From positions 37,193,024 through 37,257,023 of the forward strand of contig OX638135.1 of the NCBI GenBank assembly GCA_951804985.1: a stretch of 64,000 nt of DNA, given 5' to 3'. The translations under genes and the position numbers were made by a program. The notes under the pieces were generated by a model. That model ran no database searches, was not told the origin of the DNA, and saw only the letters and a program-made list of their open reading frames with translations. The stretch is from Dryomyza anilis. Taxonomy: Eukaryota > Arthropoda > Insecta > Diptera > Dryomyzidae. Below are positions 45,563 through 61,751 of the stretch, piece by piece (position 1 is the stretch's first letter; every line of letters starts with the position of its first letter).

Positions 45563-45938
45563 TAGCTGGACCCGTGTACGACTCGTGCCAAGATTTTCTG
45601 AATTCAAAGATATGGAGCGATTTTATTAATATAAAAAACATTTTATTATTTATATGAGGGGCCCGTGCTTAGCTGTTGAAATTTTTTTATTGGTTTTATA
45701 AATGTGGTAACCAAATAATTTTCCGCCAAAACAACTTTTCTCAAATACAATTTTTTCTCAGACTGCGCTTCTCCGCAGAATTCTTCCCAGTAGAAATCTT
45801 CCCCGTAAAATCCACATGGAACGCTTTCCCGTAGAATTCTCAACGTAGACTTCATCCCGGTAGAATTGTTCCCGGTAGAATTGTTCCCGGTAGAATTCTT
45901 TCCCGTAGAATTCTTCCCGTAGAGTTTTTCCCAATAGA

Positions 45939-47066
45939 AGTTTTAGTGTGGTGGGTTTTAATGTAGTAAGTTTCGGAGTGGTGAGTTTAGATGTGGTGAA
46001 TTTTGGAGTGGTTTAGGGTGGTGAGTTTTAGTGTGGTTAATTATAGTGTGGTGGGTTTAAGTGTGGTGAATTTTAGTGCGGTGAGTTTTAGTGTGGTGAG
46101 TTTTAGTGTATCGAAATTTGAGTGTAGTGAGTTTTAATGTGGTGAGTTTAAAAGTGGTGAATTTTAATGTGGTGAAATTTTAGTGTAGTGAGTTTTAGTG
46201 TGGTGACTTTTAGTGTGGTGAAATTTTAGTGTGGTTAGTTTAAGTGTGGTGAATTTTAGTGCGTTGAATTTTTGTGTGGTGAGTTTTAGTGTTGTGTTTT
46301 AGTGTGGTGAGTTTTAGTGTGGTAAGTTTTAGTGTGGTGAGTTTTGGTATTGTGAGTTTAAGTGTGGTGAGTTTTAGTGTTGTGAATTTTAGTGCGGTGA
46401 GTTTTAGTGTGGCGACATTTGAGTGTAGTGAGTTTTAGTGTGGTGAGTTTTAGTGTGGTGAGTTTTAATGTGGTGAAATTTTAGTGTGGTGAGTTTTAGT
46501 GTGGTGAGTTTTAGTGTGGTGAGTTTTAGTGTGGTGAACTTTAGTGTGGTGAGTTTTAGTGTGGTGAATTATAGTGTGGAGGGTTTTAGTGTGGTTAATT
46601 TTTTTGTTGTTGAATTTTTGTGGTGAGTTTAAGTGTGGTGAGTTTTAGTGTGGTGAGTTTTAGTGTGGTGAGTTTTAGTGTGGTGAGTTTAAGTCTGGTG
46701 AGTTTTTGTGTGGTGAGTTTTAGTGTGGTGAGTTTTAGTGTGGTGAGTTTTAGTGTGGTGAATTTTAGTGTGGTGAGTTTTAGTGTGGTGAATTATAGTG
46801 TGGAGGGTTTAAGTGTGGTTAATTTTTTTTTTGTTGAATTTTTGTGTGGTGAGTTTTTGTGTGGTGAGTTTTAGTGTGGTGAGTTTAAGTGTGGTGAGTT
46901 TTTGTGTGGTGAGTTTTAGTGTGGTGAGTTTTAGTGTGGTGAGTTTTAGTGTGGTGAGTTTTAGTGTGGGGAGTTTTAGTGTGGTGAGTTTTAGTGTGGT
47001 GAGTTTTAGTGTGGTGCATTATAGTGTGGTGAGTTTTAGTTTGGTTAGTTTTAGTGTGGTGAGTTT
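45939..47066 (+). repeat. 15-bp GT-rich minisatellite, unit 3
   Basis: Lacks the GTTGAATTTGTGTG part of the spacer near 46615. Otherwise the same order of variants as unit 4. Confidence 0.95.
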
Positions 47067-47537
47067 GTTTTTCTTTTTCTTTCCTTTTTTTGTTTTTCAT
47101 TTAGTTTGGATTGTGGTTTTATGTGATTGGTTTTGTTTTTGTATTTTTGCATTTGTTTTGTGTTGTGCTTTTGCTTTTTTGTTTTTAATTTTTTTTTTGT
47201 ATTTGAATTTTTGTTTTATGTTCGTAGCTGGTGAAAGTGCCGAGTTATATCGTGTTTAGGTTGCATGGGAGGTGCCACGGCTCTTTGTCGAATCCCGCCC
47301 ATATATAGCCTATCATTCCTTACAGACCATACCGCCTATGTGGTAAAAATTTCAAGACAATTGTTATAAAACCGATAATGCTGTACACGCAACTCTCAAA
47401 CCTAATTCAAACCCTTATGCATTCTTTCTGGCGTAATTAAACAGCAAACGAAGTATCAATTTGCTGTATTATTTGGCTGTTGAAAAGCTCAATAAGACTT
47501 TATCAATAAGACTTTATCAATAAGACTTTATTATATT

Positions 47538-47609
47538 GTATCAATAGCTCAGGTGGTAGAGTGTCTGACTCTTAACTTTTCTGTGCCGGTTCAAATCTCA
47601 GCGCTGCCA
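47538..47609 (+). ncRNA. tRNA-Lys-like element, unit 4
   Basis: Same 72 bases. The downstream T run here is uninterrupted (no C before the final Ts). Confidence 0.55.
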
Positions 47610-49859
47610 ATTTTTTTTTTTTTTTTAGGACAAATATGCAACTTCAACAATAAATATACAACCGTATAAATACAAACTATTAATTGTATTTTATTTATTT
47701 AAAAATCATTTCTTAATTTTACCATTTTGCGGAATTGAACCTGGGTCTTTTTCATTTCATGAAATTGAAGGTGCTGCTTAGACCGATCACATCATATATT
47801 TTATTTCAGGGAAAATGAAATATAGTTTCGTTTTTTTTAGTTTTCGTTTCGTGTATTGTGGAAGTTTTCATAAAAATATATGAAACGTCAAACAGACAAT
47901 GTTTAAAAATGTACGTCATTATTTAAACGAAGCAAGGGAACTATTATGATAGTTAATAATGCTATCGAAAAATGATTCGTGATGGATCAAAAGTTTCCAA
48001 GTCTTGTTGCATGGCCTGTAGGAAGTAATCTTCATCTGACCACTCGCAACTACTTGACCGCAGAAGAGGGTTGCAAGGCGTCAGCACACAATTCATAACT
48101 CTACAATTATGGCATAGGCGTACACACAACACTACTTAAAACACACCCATCCTTACTGGATTACAATCATTATTTTCGTGAAAATCAAAAATGTTTCTTA
48201 TTTTCTGAAAATTATGAAAATAAATTTATATTATGTCAAACACATTGTCATAAAGTTTTTTGACAATCATTCATTCTTTTCGTGAAAATCGAAAATGTTT
48301 CTTATTTTCTGAAAATTATGAAAATAAATTTATATTGTGTCAAACACATTGTCATAAAGTTTTTTGACGTTTTCGCATTAAAGCTCTATAATAGCATGTT
48401 GATAGCTCTATTCCAGCTAGCTGCCATTACGCTGTTGTTGTACTTGCTGGATAAGGGTTTGTAGGGTTTATATGATATAACAGTTTTCTTTACATCGGTT
48501 TAGAAAATGCTTTATTATTAGCAAATGGCAGCTAACTGTTCTATAGATGTAAATAAGCTTTATTATAAGTAGAAAGGATATGGGCAGAGTAAGCATAATT
48601 GATAATGGTGGATTGGAGTTGATAAAAGTGAGAAGGGGTTGTGTTACTCACTATAAATATTCATTGTGAATGATAATAGTGGGAAGAGTTTATTGATCTT
48701 ACCAATATTCCAACACATGTAGCGTGCTAACGCAACGCACCAAAACATTGTATGCAATAGAGTAGAAAGGATATTGGCAGAGTAAGCATAATTGATAATG
48801 GTGGGTGGAGTTGATAAAAGTGAGATGGGGTTGTGTTACTCACTATAAATATTCATTGTGAATGCTGAATAGCGATTTCGATAGATGGAGATGTCAATCG
48901 ACACCACTAGATGGCCACAATGAAGGTTATAATTCAGTTATTGTAAATAGATAGCGTGGGATTGTATCACCGCTAAATGCATCGCTCGATGTAAGCAGAT
49001 GTCAATAGACAACATTAGAAGGCGATGAGTACTGCTAGATGTCAAGGATCTCGATAGATGTAAATGTCGATAGACATCGCTAGATGGCGCTGAATGCAAT
49101 GTAATACACGAACAGTAAACTTGTTTAGTCAGAGCATGACTCATATATTTACGGGGACCATATACTTATGCAATGTAAAAATTTAATTTTAGATGATTTA
49201 ATTTAAATGAAAATATATTATTTCAACAATTTTGAGACAATCACACAGTACAAAGGAAATTATTTTTTAAACAACATGTCTCGATATTTATTAATTAGTA
49301 TCATAAGGAATATCTGAGAATCAATTAAATTGAAAAAGGTTAAATTAGGAATTCGGATCACAATTTTCGGTCATAAATACCGTACGTCCCATTGACTGGA
49401 ATTTTTTAAACTATATAATAAAAATACCACCCACTTAAAATATTCATTAACATTATATGTACAATTATGCTTTCGAAATATAATTCTGAAGCAATAAATT
49501 GCAATATTTACGATTTACGATTAAAAGTATAAGTAGAACCGTTCGAATTTTAGTAACTAATATTCAAAAAATGTTTTCGTTAAAAATTAATAATGCAGGG
49601 GCTACCCTTTATAAATGTACCATACTATTTAAAATAGATGCAGGTAAAACACAATAGGATATTACTAAATGGAACTCTATTGCTTTTCATTTACTTTACC
49701 TCCATAAGATTTCATCTACTGGGGCCAGTATAAAAATTTATCCCAACATCGGTTGACATAAAGTTGTTTTCTTCTTTCTTTAATTGTTTATAACATTTTG
49801 TTATTGTTTAAAGTAAATTTTCATTTTAAACTTTTTAATTAAATATAAAACAAAAAACG

Positions 49860-50420
<561 letters not shown>

Positions 50421-50781
50421 TAGCTGGACCCGTGTACGACTCGTGCCAAGATTTTCTGAATTCAAAGATATGGAGCGATTTTATTAATATAAAAAACATT
50501 TTATTATTTATATGAGGGGCCCGTGCTTAGCTGTTGAAATTATTTTATTGGTTTTATAAATGTGGTAACCAAATAATTTTCCGCCAAAACAACTTTTCTC
50601 AAATACAATTTTTTCTCAGACTGCGCTTCTCCGCAGAATTCTTCCCAGTAGAAATCTTCCCGTAAAATCCACATGGAACGCTTTCCCGTAGAATTCTCAA
50701 CGTAGAATTCATCCCGGTAGAATTGTTCCCGGTAGAATTGTTCCCGGTAGAATTCTTTCCCGTAGAATTTTTCCCAGTAGA

Positions 50782-51969
50782 AGTTTTAGTGTGGTGGGTT
50801 TTAATGTAGTAAGTTTCGGAGTGGTGAGTTTAGATGTGGTGAATTTTGGAGTGGTTTAGGGTGGTGAGTTTTAGTGTGGTTAATTATAGTGTGGTGGGTT
50901 TAAGTGTGGTGAATTTTAGTGCGGTGAGTTTTAGTGTGGTGAGTTTTAGTGTATCGAAATTTGAGTGTAGTGAGTTTTAATGTGGTGAGTTTAAAAGTGG
51001 TGAATTTTAATGTGGTGAAATTTTAGTGTAGTGAGTTTTAGTGTGGTGACTTTTAGTGTGGTGAAATTTTAGTGTGGTTAGTTTAAGTGTGGTGAATTTT
51101 AGTGCGTTGAATTTTTGTGTGGTGAGTTTTAGTGTTGTGTTTTAGTGTGGTGAGTTTTAGTGTGGTAAGTTTTAGTGTGGTGAGTTTTGGTATGGTGAGT
51201 TTAAGTGTGGTGAGTTTTAGTGTTGTGAATTTTAGTGCGGTGAGTTTTAGTGTGGCGACATTTGAGTGTAGTGAGTTTTAGTGTGGTGAGTTTTAGTGTG
51301 GTGAGTTTTAATGTGGTGAAATTTTAGTGTGGTGAGTTTTAGTGTGGTGAGTTTTAGTGTGGTGAGTTTTAGTGTGGTGAATTTTAGTGTGGTGAGTTTT
51401 AGTGTGGTGAATTATAGTGTGGAGGGTTTTAGTGTGGTTAATTTTTTTGTTGTTGAATTTTTGTGTTGAATTTGTGTGTGGTGAGTTTAAGTGTGGTGAG
51501 TTTTAGTGTGGTGAGTTTTAGTGTGGTGAGTTTTAGTGTGGTGAGTTTAAGTGTGGTGAGTTTTTGTGTGGTGAGTTTTAGTGTGGTGAGTTTTAGTGTG
51601 GTGAGTTTTAGTGTGGTGAATTTTAGTGTGGTGAGTTTTAGTGTGGTGAATTATAGTGTGGAGGGTTTAAGTGTGGTTAATTTTTTTTTTGTTGAATTTT
51701 TGTGTGGTGAGTTTAAGTGTGGTGAGTTATTGTGTGGTGAGTTTTAGTGTGGTGAGTGTAAGTGTGGTGAGTTTAAGTGTGGTGAGTTTAAGTGTGGTGA
51801 GTTTTAGTGTGGTGAGTTTTAGTGTGGTGAGTTTTAGTGTGGTGAGTTTTAGTGTGGTGAGTTTTAGTGTGGGGAGTTTTAGTGTGGTGAGTTTTAGTGT
51901 GGTGAGTTTTAGTGTGGTGCATTATAGTGTGGTGAGTTTTAGTTTGGTTAGTTTTAGTGTGGTGAGTTT
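50782..51969 (+). repeat. 15-bp GT-rich minisatellite, unit 4
   Basis: The last third has a run of GTGAGTTTAA and GTGAGTGTAA variants (about 51710-51795) shared only with units 5 and 6. Confidence 0.95.
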
Positions 51970-52442
51970 GTTTTTCTTTTTCTTTCCTTTTTTTGTTTTT
52001 CATTTAGTTTGGATTGTGGTTTTATGTGATTGGTTTTGTTTTTGTATTTTTGCTTTTGTTTTGTGTTGTGCTTTTGCTTTTTTGTTTTTAATTTTTTTTT
52101 TTTGTATTTGAATTTTTGTTTTATGTTCGTAGCTGGTGAAAGTGCCGAGTTATATCGTGTTTAGGTTGCATGGGAGGTGCCACGGCTCTTTGTCGAATCC
52201 CGCCCATATATAGCCTATCATTCCTTCCAGACCATACCGCCTATGTGGTAAAAATTTCAAGACAATTGTTATAAAACCGATAATGCTGTACACGCAACTC
52301 TCAAACCTAATTCAAACCCTTATGCATTCTTTCTGGCGTAATTAAACAGCAAACGAAGTATCAATTTGCTGTATTATTTGGCTGTTGAAAAGCTCAATAA
52401 GACTTTATCAATAAGACTTTATCAATAAGACTTTATTATATT

Positions 52443-52514
52443 GTATCAATAGCTCAGGTGGTAGAGTGTCTGACTCTTAACTTTTCTGTGCCGGTTCAAA
52501 TCTCAGCGCTGCCA
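52443..52514 (+). ncRNA. tRNA-Lys-like element, unit 5
   Basis: Same 72 bases, followed by a T run broken by one C. Confidence 0.55.
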
Positions 52515-54764
52515 ATTTTTTTTTTTCTTTTTAGGACAAATATGCAACTTCAACAATAAATATACAACCGTATAAATACAAACTATTAATTGTATTTTAT
52601 TTATTTAAAAATCATTTCTTAATTTTACCATTTTGCGGAATTGAACCTGGGTCTTTTTCATTTCATGAAATTGAAGGTGCTGCTTAGACCGATCACATCA
52701 TATATTTTATTTCAGGGAAAATGAAATATAGTTTCGTTTTTTTTAGTTTTCGTTTCGTGTATTGTGGAAGTTTTCATAAAAATATATGAAACGTCAAACA
52801 GACAATGTTTAAAAATGTACGTCATTATTTAAACGAAGCAAGGGAACTATTATGATAGTTAATAATGCTATCGAAAAATGATTCGTGATGGATCAAAAGT
52901 TTCCAAGTCTTGTTGCATGGCCTGTAGGAAGTAATCTTCATCTGACCACTCGCAACTACTTGACCGCAGAAGAGGGTTGCAAGGCGTCAGCACACAATTC
53001 ATAACTCTACAATTATGGCATAGGCGTACACACAACACTACTTAAAACACACCCATCCTTACTGGATTACAATCATTATTTTCGTGAAAATCAAAAATGT
53101 TTCTTATTTTCTGAAAATTATGAAAATAAATTTATATTATGTCAAACACATTGTCATAAAGTTTTTTGACAATCATTCATTCTTTTCGTGAAAATCGAAA
53201 ATGTTTCTTATTTTCTGAAAATTATGAAAATAAATTTATATTGTGTCAAACACATTGTCATAAAGTTTTTTGACGTTTTCGCATTAAAGCTCTATAATAG
53301 CATGTTGATAGCTCTATTCCAGCTAGCTGCCATTACGCTGTTGTTGTACTTGCTGGATAAGGGTTTGTAGGGTTTATATGATATAACAGTTTTCTTTACA
53401 TCGGTTTAGAAAATGCTTTATTATTAGCAAATGGCAGCTAACTGTTCTATAGATGTAAATAAGCTTTATTATAAGTAGAAAGGATATGGGCAGAGTAAGC
53501 ATAATTGATAATGGTGGATTGGAGTTGATAAAAGTGAGAAGGGGTTGTGTTACTCACTATAAATATTCATTGTGAATGATAATAGTGGGAAGAGTTTATT
53601 GATCTTACCAATATTCCAACACATGTAGCGTGCTAACGCAACGCACCAAAACATTGTATGCAATAGAGTAGAAAGGATATTGGCAGAGTAAGCATAATTG
53701 ATAATGGTGGGTGGAGTTGATAAAAGTGAGAAGGGGTTGTGTTACTCACTATAAATATTCATTGTGAATGCTGAATAGCGATTTCGATAGATGGAGATGT
53801 CAATCGACACCACTAGATGGCCACAATGAAGGTTATAATTCAGTTATTGTAAATAGATAGCGTGGGATTGTATCACCGCTAAATGCATCGCTCGATGTAA
53901 GCAGATGTCAATAGACAACATTAGAAGGCGATGAGTACTGCTAGATGTCAAGGATCTCGATAGATGTAAATGTCGATAGACATCGCTAGATGGCGCTGAA
54001 TGCAATGTAATACACGAACAGTAAACTTGTTTAGTCAGAGCATGACTCATATATTTACGGGGACCATATACTTATGCAATGTAAAAATTTAATTTTAGAT
54101 GATTTAATTTAAATGAAAATATATTATTTCAACAATTTTGAGACAATCACACAGTACAAAGGAAATTATTTTTTAAACAACATGTCTCGATATTTATTAA
54201 TTAGTATCATAAGGAATATCTGAGAATCAATTAAATTGAAAAAGGTTAAATTAGGAATTCGGATCACAATTTTCGGTCATAAATACCGTACGTCCCATTG
54301 ACTGGAATTTTTTAAACTATATAATAAAAATACCACCCACTTAAAATATTCATTAACATTATATGTACAATTATGCTTTCGAAATATAATTCTGAAGCAA
54401 TAAATTGCAATATTTACGATTTACGATTAAAAGTATAAGTAGAACCGTTCGAATTTTAGTAACTAATATTCAAAAAATGTTTTCGTTAAAAATTAATAAT
54501 GCAGGGGCTACCCTTTATAAATGTACCATACTATTTAAAATAGATGCAGGTAAAACACAATAGGATATTACTAAATGGAACTCTATTGCTTTTCATTTAC
54601 TTTACCTCCATAAGATTTCATCTACTGGGGCCAGTATAAAAATTTATCCCAACATCGGTTGACATAAAGTTGTTTTCTTCTTTCTTTAATTGTTTATAAC
54701 ATTTTGTTATTGTTTAAAGTAAATTTTCATTTTAAACTTTTTAATTAAATATAAAACAAAAAAC

Positions 54765-55322
<558 letters not shown>

Positions 55323-55683
55323 TAGCTGGACCCGTGTACGACTCGTGCCAAGATTTTCTGAATTCAAAGATATGGAGCGATTTTATTAATATAAAAAACA
55401 TTTTATTATTTATATGAGGGGCCCGTGCTTAGCTGTTGAAATTATTTTATTGGTTTTATAAATGTGGTAACCAAATAATTTTCCGCCAAAACAACTTTTC
55501 TCAAATACAATTTTTTCTCAGACTGCGCTTCTCCGCAGAATTCTTCCCAGTAGAAATCTTCCCGTAAAATCCACATGGAACGCTTTCCCGTAGAATTCTC
55601 AACGTAGAATTCATCCCGGTAGAATTGTTCCCGGTAGAATTGTTCCCGGTAGAATTCTTTCCCGTAGAATTTTTCCCAGTAGA

Positions 55684-56872
55684 AGTTTTAGTGTGGTGGG
55701 TTTTAATGTAGTAAGTTTCGGAGTGGTGAGTTTAGATGTGGTGAATTTTGGAGTGGTTTAGGGTGGTGAGTTTTAGTGTGGTTAATTATAGTGTGGTGGG
55801 TTTAAGTGTGGTGAATTTTAGTGCGGTGAGTTTTAGTGTGGTGAGTTTTAGTGTATCGAAATTTGAGTGTAGTGAGTTTTAATGTGGTGAGTTTAAAAGT
55901 GGTGAATTTTAATGTGGTGAAATTTTAGTGTAGTGAGTTTTAGTGTGGTGACTTTTAGTGTGGTGAAATTTTAGTGTGGTTAGTTTAAGTGTGGTGAATT
56001 TTAGTGCGTTGAATTTTTGTGTGGTGAGTTTTAGTGTTGTGTTTTAGTGTGGTGAGTTTTAGTGTGGTAAGTTTTAGTGTGGTGAGTTTTGGTATGGTGA
56101 GTTTAAGTGTGGTGAGTTTTAGTGTTGTGAATTTTAGTGCGGTGAGTTTTAGTGTGGCGACATTTGAGTGTAGTGAGTTTTAGTGTGGTGAGTTTTAGTG
56201 TGGTGAGTTTTAATGTGGTGAAATTTTAGTGTGGTGAGTTTTAGTGTGGTGAGTTTTAGTGTGGTGAGTTTTAGTGTGGTGAATTTTAGTGTGGTGAGTT
56301 TTAGTGTGGTGAATTATAGTGTGGAGGGTTTTAGTGTGGTTAATTTTTTTGTTGTTGAATTTTTGTGTTGAATTTGTGTGTGGTGAGTTTAAGTGTGGTG
56401 AGTTTTAGTGTGGTGAGTTTTAGTGTGGTGAGTTTTAGTGTGGTGAGTTTAAGTGTGGTGAGTTTTTGTGTGGTGAGTTTTAGTGTGGTGAGTTTTAGTG
56501 TGGTGAGTTTTAGTGTGGTGAATTTTAGTGTGGTGAGTTTTAGTGTGGTGAATTATAGTGTGGAGGGTTTAAGTGTGGTTAATTTTTTTTTTTGTTGAAT
56601 TTTTGTGTGGTGAGTTTAAGTGTGGTGAGTTATTGTGTGGTGAGTTTTAGTGTGGTGAGTGTAAGTGTGGTGAGTTTAAGTGTGGTGAGTTTAAGTGTGG
56701 TGAGTTTTAGTGTGGTGAGTTTTAGTGTGGTGAGTTTTAGTGTGGTGAGTTTTAGTGTGGTGAGTTTTAGTGTGGGGAGTTTTAGTGTGGTGAGTTTTAG
56801 TGTGGTGAGTTTTAGTGTGGTGCATTATAGTGTGGTGAGTTTTAGTTTGGTTAGTTTTAGTGTGGTGAGTTT
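55684..56872 (+). repeat. 15-bp GT-rich minisatellite, unit 5
   Basis: Same variant order as unit 4, with one extra T in the spacer near 56590. Confidence 0.95.
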
Positions 56873-57345
56873 GTTTTTCTTTTTCTTTCCTTTTTTTGTT
56901 TTTCATTTAGTTTGGATTGTGGTTTTATGTGATTGGTTTTGTTTTTGTATTTTTGCTTTTGTTTTGTGTTGTGCTTTTGCTTTTTTGTTTTTAATTTTTT
57001 TTTTTTGTATTTGAATTTTTGTTTTATGTTCGTAGCTGGTGAAAGTGCCGAGTTATATCGTGTTTAGGTTGCATGGGAGGTGCCACGGCTCTTTGTCGAA
57101 TCCCGCCCATATATAGCCTATCATTCCTTCCAGACCATACCGCCTATGTGGTAAAAATTTCAAGACAATTGTTATAAAACCGATAATGCTGTACACGCAA
57201 CTCTCAAACCTAATTCAAACCCTTATGCATTCTTTCTGGCGTAATTAAACAGCAAACGAAGTATCAATTTGCTGTATTATTTGGCTGTTGAAAAGCTCAA
57301 TAAGACTTTATCAATAAGACTTTATCAATAAGACTTTATTATATT

Positions 57346-57417
57346 GTATCAATAGCTCAGGTGGTAGAGTGTCTGACTCTTAACTTTTCTGTGCCGGTTC
57401 AAATCTCAGCGCTGCCA
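57346..57417 (+). ncRNA. tRNA-Lys-like element, unit 6
   Basis: Same 72 bases and same T run as unit 5. Confidence 0.55.
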
Positions 57418-59668
57418 ATTTTTTTTTTTCTTTTTAGGACAAATATGCAACTTCAACAATAAATATACAACCGTATAAATACAAACTATTAATTGTATTT
57501 TATTTATTTAAAAATCATTTCTTAATTTTACCATTTTGCGGAATTGAACCTGGGTCTTTTTCATTTCATGAAATTGAAGGTGCTGCTTAGACCGATCACA
57601 TCATATATTTTATTTCAGGGAAAATGAAATATAGTTTCGTTTTTTTTAGTTTTCGTTTCGTGTATTGTGGAAGTTTTCATAAAAATATATGAAACGTCAA
57701 ACAGACAATGTTTAAAAATGTACGTCATTATTTAAACGAAGCAAGGGAACTATTATGATAGTTAATAATGCTATCGAAAAATGATTCGTGATGGATCAAA
57801 AGTTTCCAAGTCTTGTTGCATGGCCTGTAGGAAGTAATCTTCATCTGACCACTCGCAACTACTTGACCGCAGAAGAGGGTTGCAAGGCGTCAGCACACAA
57901 TTCATAACTCTACAATTATGGCATAGGCGTACACACAACACTACTTAAAACACACCCATCCTTACTGGATTACAATCATTATTTTCGTGAAAATCAAAAA
58001 TGTTTCTTATTTTCTGAAAATTATGAAAATAAATTTATATTATGTCAAACACATTGTCATAAAGTTTTTTGACAATCATTCATTCTTTTCGTGAAAATCG
58101 AAAATGTTTCTTATTTTCTGAAAATTATGAAAATAAATTTATATTGTGTCAAACACATTGTCATAAAGTTTTTTGACGTTTTCGCATTAAAGCTCTATAA
58201 TAGCATGTTGATAGCTCTATTCCAGCTAGCTGCCATTACGCTGTTGTTGTACTTGCTGGATAAGGGTTTGTAGGGTTTATATGATATAACAGTTTTCTTT
58301 ACATCGGTTTAGAAAATGCTTTATTATTAGCAAATGGCAGCTAACTGTTCTATAGATGTAAATAAGCTTTATTATAAGTAGAAAGGATATGGGCAGAGTA
58401 AGCATAATTGATAATGGTGGATTGGAGTTGATAAAAGTGAGAAGGGGTTGTGTTACTCACTATAAATATTCACTGTGAATGATAATAGTGGGAAGAGTTT
58501 ATTGATCTTACCAATATTCCAACACATGTAGCGTGCTAACGCAACGCACCAAAACATTGTATGCAATAGAGTAGAAAGGATATTGGCAGAGTAAGCATAA
58601 TTGATAATGGTGGGTGGAGTTGATAAAAGTGAGAAGGGGTTGTGTTACTCACTATAAATATTCATTGTGAATGCTGAATAGCGATTTCGATAGATGGAGA
58701 TGTCAATCGACACCACTAGATGGCCACAATGAAGGTTATAATTCAGTTATTGTAAATAGATAGCGTGGGATTGTATCACCGCTAAATGCATCGCTCGATG
58801 TAAGCAGATGTCAATAGACAACATTAGAAGGCGATGAGTACTGCTAGATGTCAAGGATCTCGATAGATGTAAATGTCGATAGACATCGCTAGATGGCGCT
58901 GAATGCAATGTAATACACGAACAGTAAACTTGTTTAGTCAGAGCATGACTCATATATTTACGGGGACCATATACTTATGCAATGTAAAAATTTAATTTTA
59001 GATGATTTAATTTAAATGAAAATATATTATTTCAACAATTTTGAGACAATCACACAGTACAAAGGAAATTATTTTTTAAACAACATGTCTCGATATTTAT
59101 TAATTAGTATCATAAGGAATATCTGAGAATCAATTAAATTGAAAAAGGTTAAATTAGGAATTCGGATCACAATTTTCGGTCATAAATACCGTACGTCCCA
59201 TTGACTGGAATTTTTTAAACTATATAATAAAAATACCACCCACTTAAAATATTCATTAACATTATATGTACAATTATGCTTTCGAAATATAATTCTGAAG
59301 CAATAAATTGCAATATTTACGATTTACGATTAAAAGTATAAGTAGAACCGTTCGAATTTTAGTAACTAATATTCAAAAAATGTTTTCGTTAAAAATTAAT
59401 AATGCAGGGGCTACCCTTTATAAATGTACCATACTATTTAAAATAGATGCAGGTAAAACACAATAGGATATTACTAAATGGAACTCTATTGCTTTTCATT
59501 TACTTTACCTCCATAAGATTTCATCTACTGGGGCCAGTATAAAAATTTATCCCAACATCGGTTGACATAAAGTTGTTTTCTTCTTTCTTTAATTGTTTAT
59601 AACATTTTGTTATTGTTTAAAGTAAATTTTCATTTTAAACTTTTTAATTAAATATAAAACAAAAAACG

Positions 59669-60109
59669 GCTGTTAATCAGAAACTTCTCCAAAATATTTG
59701 TCCAAATGGCCAAGACATTTATAATGATTCAGAATATCTGGCTTATACCTCAACTCCGAATGAACGAGGAGGAGAGTTGTTTAAATCCTGGCTATCTGCC
59801 AACATTCCATACATTATTTGAGACTCCAAATTTGAATCATGGCTTGACGATCCATTAACAGAAATTCTTTTTGATGGTAATGACACTATGTTATATGCAG
59901 CGATGGACAATATGGAAGCAGAATTTCCTGATGAACGATGAAAAGAAAATCTGTTTGATGGAAATGATGATTTGTTGAACGAAGCAATGGATAATATGGA
60001 AGCATTACATCGAACAGAAGAAAAGCGAAAAGAATAAGAGCGGAAAGAAGAAGAGCGGAAAGAAGAAACGCGCAGGAGAACTGAAGTTATTGTTTTTATA
60101 GAATCTGAC

Positions 60110-60110
<1 letters not shown>
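59669..60110 (+). pseudogene. decayed acidic ORF, unit 6
   Basis: Matches unit 5 over its length. Confidence 0.45.

Positions 60111-60201
<91 letters not shown>
60111..60201. repeat. (AT)n tract, unit 6
   Basis: About 90 bp, uninterrupted, the shortest in the array. Confidence 0.9.
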
Positions 60202-60562
60202 TAGCTGGACCCGTGTACGACTCGTGCCAAGATTTTCTGAATTCAAAGATATGGAGCGATTTTATTAATATAAAAAACATTTTATTATTTATATGAGCGG
60301 CCCGTGCTTAGCTGTTGAAATTATTTTATTGGTTTTATAAATGTGGTAACCAAATAATTTTCCGCCAAAACAACTTTTCTCAAATACAATTTTTTCTCAG
60401 ACTGCGCTTCTCCGCAGAATTCTTCCCAGTAGAAATCTTCCCGTAAAATCCACATGGAACGCTTTCCCGTAGAATTCTCAACGTAGAATTCATCCCGGTA
60501 GAATTGTTCCCGGTAGAATTGTTCCCGGTAGAATTCTTTCCCGTAGAATTTTTCCCAGTAGA

Positions 60563-61751
60563 AGTTTTAGTGTGGTGGGTTTTAATGTAGTAAGTTTCGG
60601 AGTGGTGAGTTTAGATGTGGTGAATTTTGGAGTGGTTTAGGGTGGTGAGTTTTAGTGTGGTTAATTATAGTGTGGTGGGTTTAAGTGTGGTGAATTTTAG
60701 TGCGGTGAGTTTTAGTGTGGTGAGTTTTAGTGTATCGAAATTTGAGTGTAGTGAGTTTTAATGTGGTGAGTTTAAAAGTGGTGAATTTTAATGTGGTGAA
60801 ATTTTAGTGTAGTGAGTTTTAGTGTGGTGACTTTTAGTGTGGTGAAATTTTAGTGTGGTTAGTTTAAGTGTGGTGAATTTTAGTGCGTTGAATTTTTGTG
60901 TGGTGAGTTTTAGTGTTGTGTTTTAGTGTGGTGAGTTTTAGTGTGGTAAGTTTTAGTGTGGTGAGTTTTGGTATGGTGAGTTTAAGTGTGGTGAGTTTTA
61001 GTGTTGTGAATTTTAGTGCGGTGAGTTTTAGTGTGGCGACATTTGAGTGTAGTGAGTTTTAGTGTGGTGAGTTTTAGTGTGGTGAGTTTTAATGTGGTGA
61101 AATTTTAGTGTGGTGAGTTTTAGTGTGGTGAGTTTTAGTGTGGTGAGTTTTAGTGTGGTGAATTTTAGTGTGGTGAGTTTTAGTGTGGTGAATTATAGTG
61201 TGGAGGGTTTTAGTGTGGTTAATTTTTTTGTTGTTGAATTTTTGTGTTGAATTTGTGTGTGGTGAGTTTAAGTGTGGTGAGTTTTAGTGTGGTGAGTTTT
61301 AGTGTGGTGAGTTTTAGTGTGGTGAGTTTAAGTGTGGTGAGTTTTTGTGTGGTGAGTTTTAGTGTGGTGAGTTTTAGTGTGGTGAGTTTTAGTGTGGTGA
61401 ATTTTAGTGTGGTGAGTTTTAGTGTGGTGAATTATAGTGTGGAGGGTTTAAGTGTGGTTAATTTTTTTTTTTGTTGAATTTTTGTGTGGTGAGTTTAAGT
61501 GTGGTGAGTTATTGTGTGGTGAGTTTTAGTGTGGTGAGTGTAAGTGTGGTGAGTTTAAGTGTGGTGAGTTTAAGTGTGGTGAGTTTTAGTGTGGTGAGTT
61601 TTAGTGTGGTGAGTTTTAGTGTGGTGAGTTTTAGTGTGGTGAGTTTTAGTGTGGGGAGTTTTAGTGTGGTGAGTTTTAGTGTGGTGAGTTTTAGTGTGGT
61701 GCATTATAGTGTGGTGAGTTTTAGTTTGGTTAGTTTTAGTGTGGTGAGTTT
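60563..61751 (+). repeat. 15-bp GT-rich minisatellite, unit 6
   Basis: Same variant order and length as unit 5. Confidence 0.95.

Noticed and set aside
48282..48464. 60-codon ORF present only in units 4-7
   Set aside because: It arises inside the 103-bp subrepeat through a single substitution. Units 1-3 have a stop in this frame.
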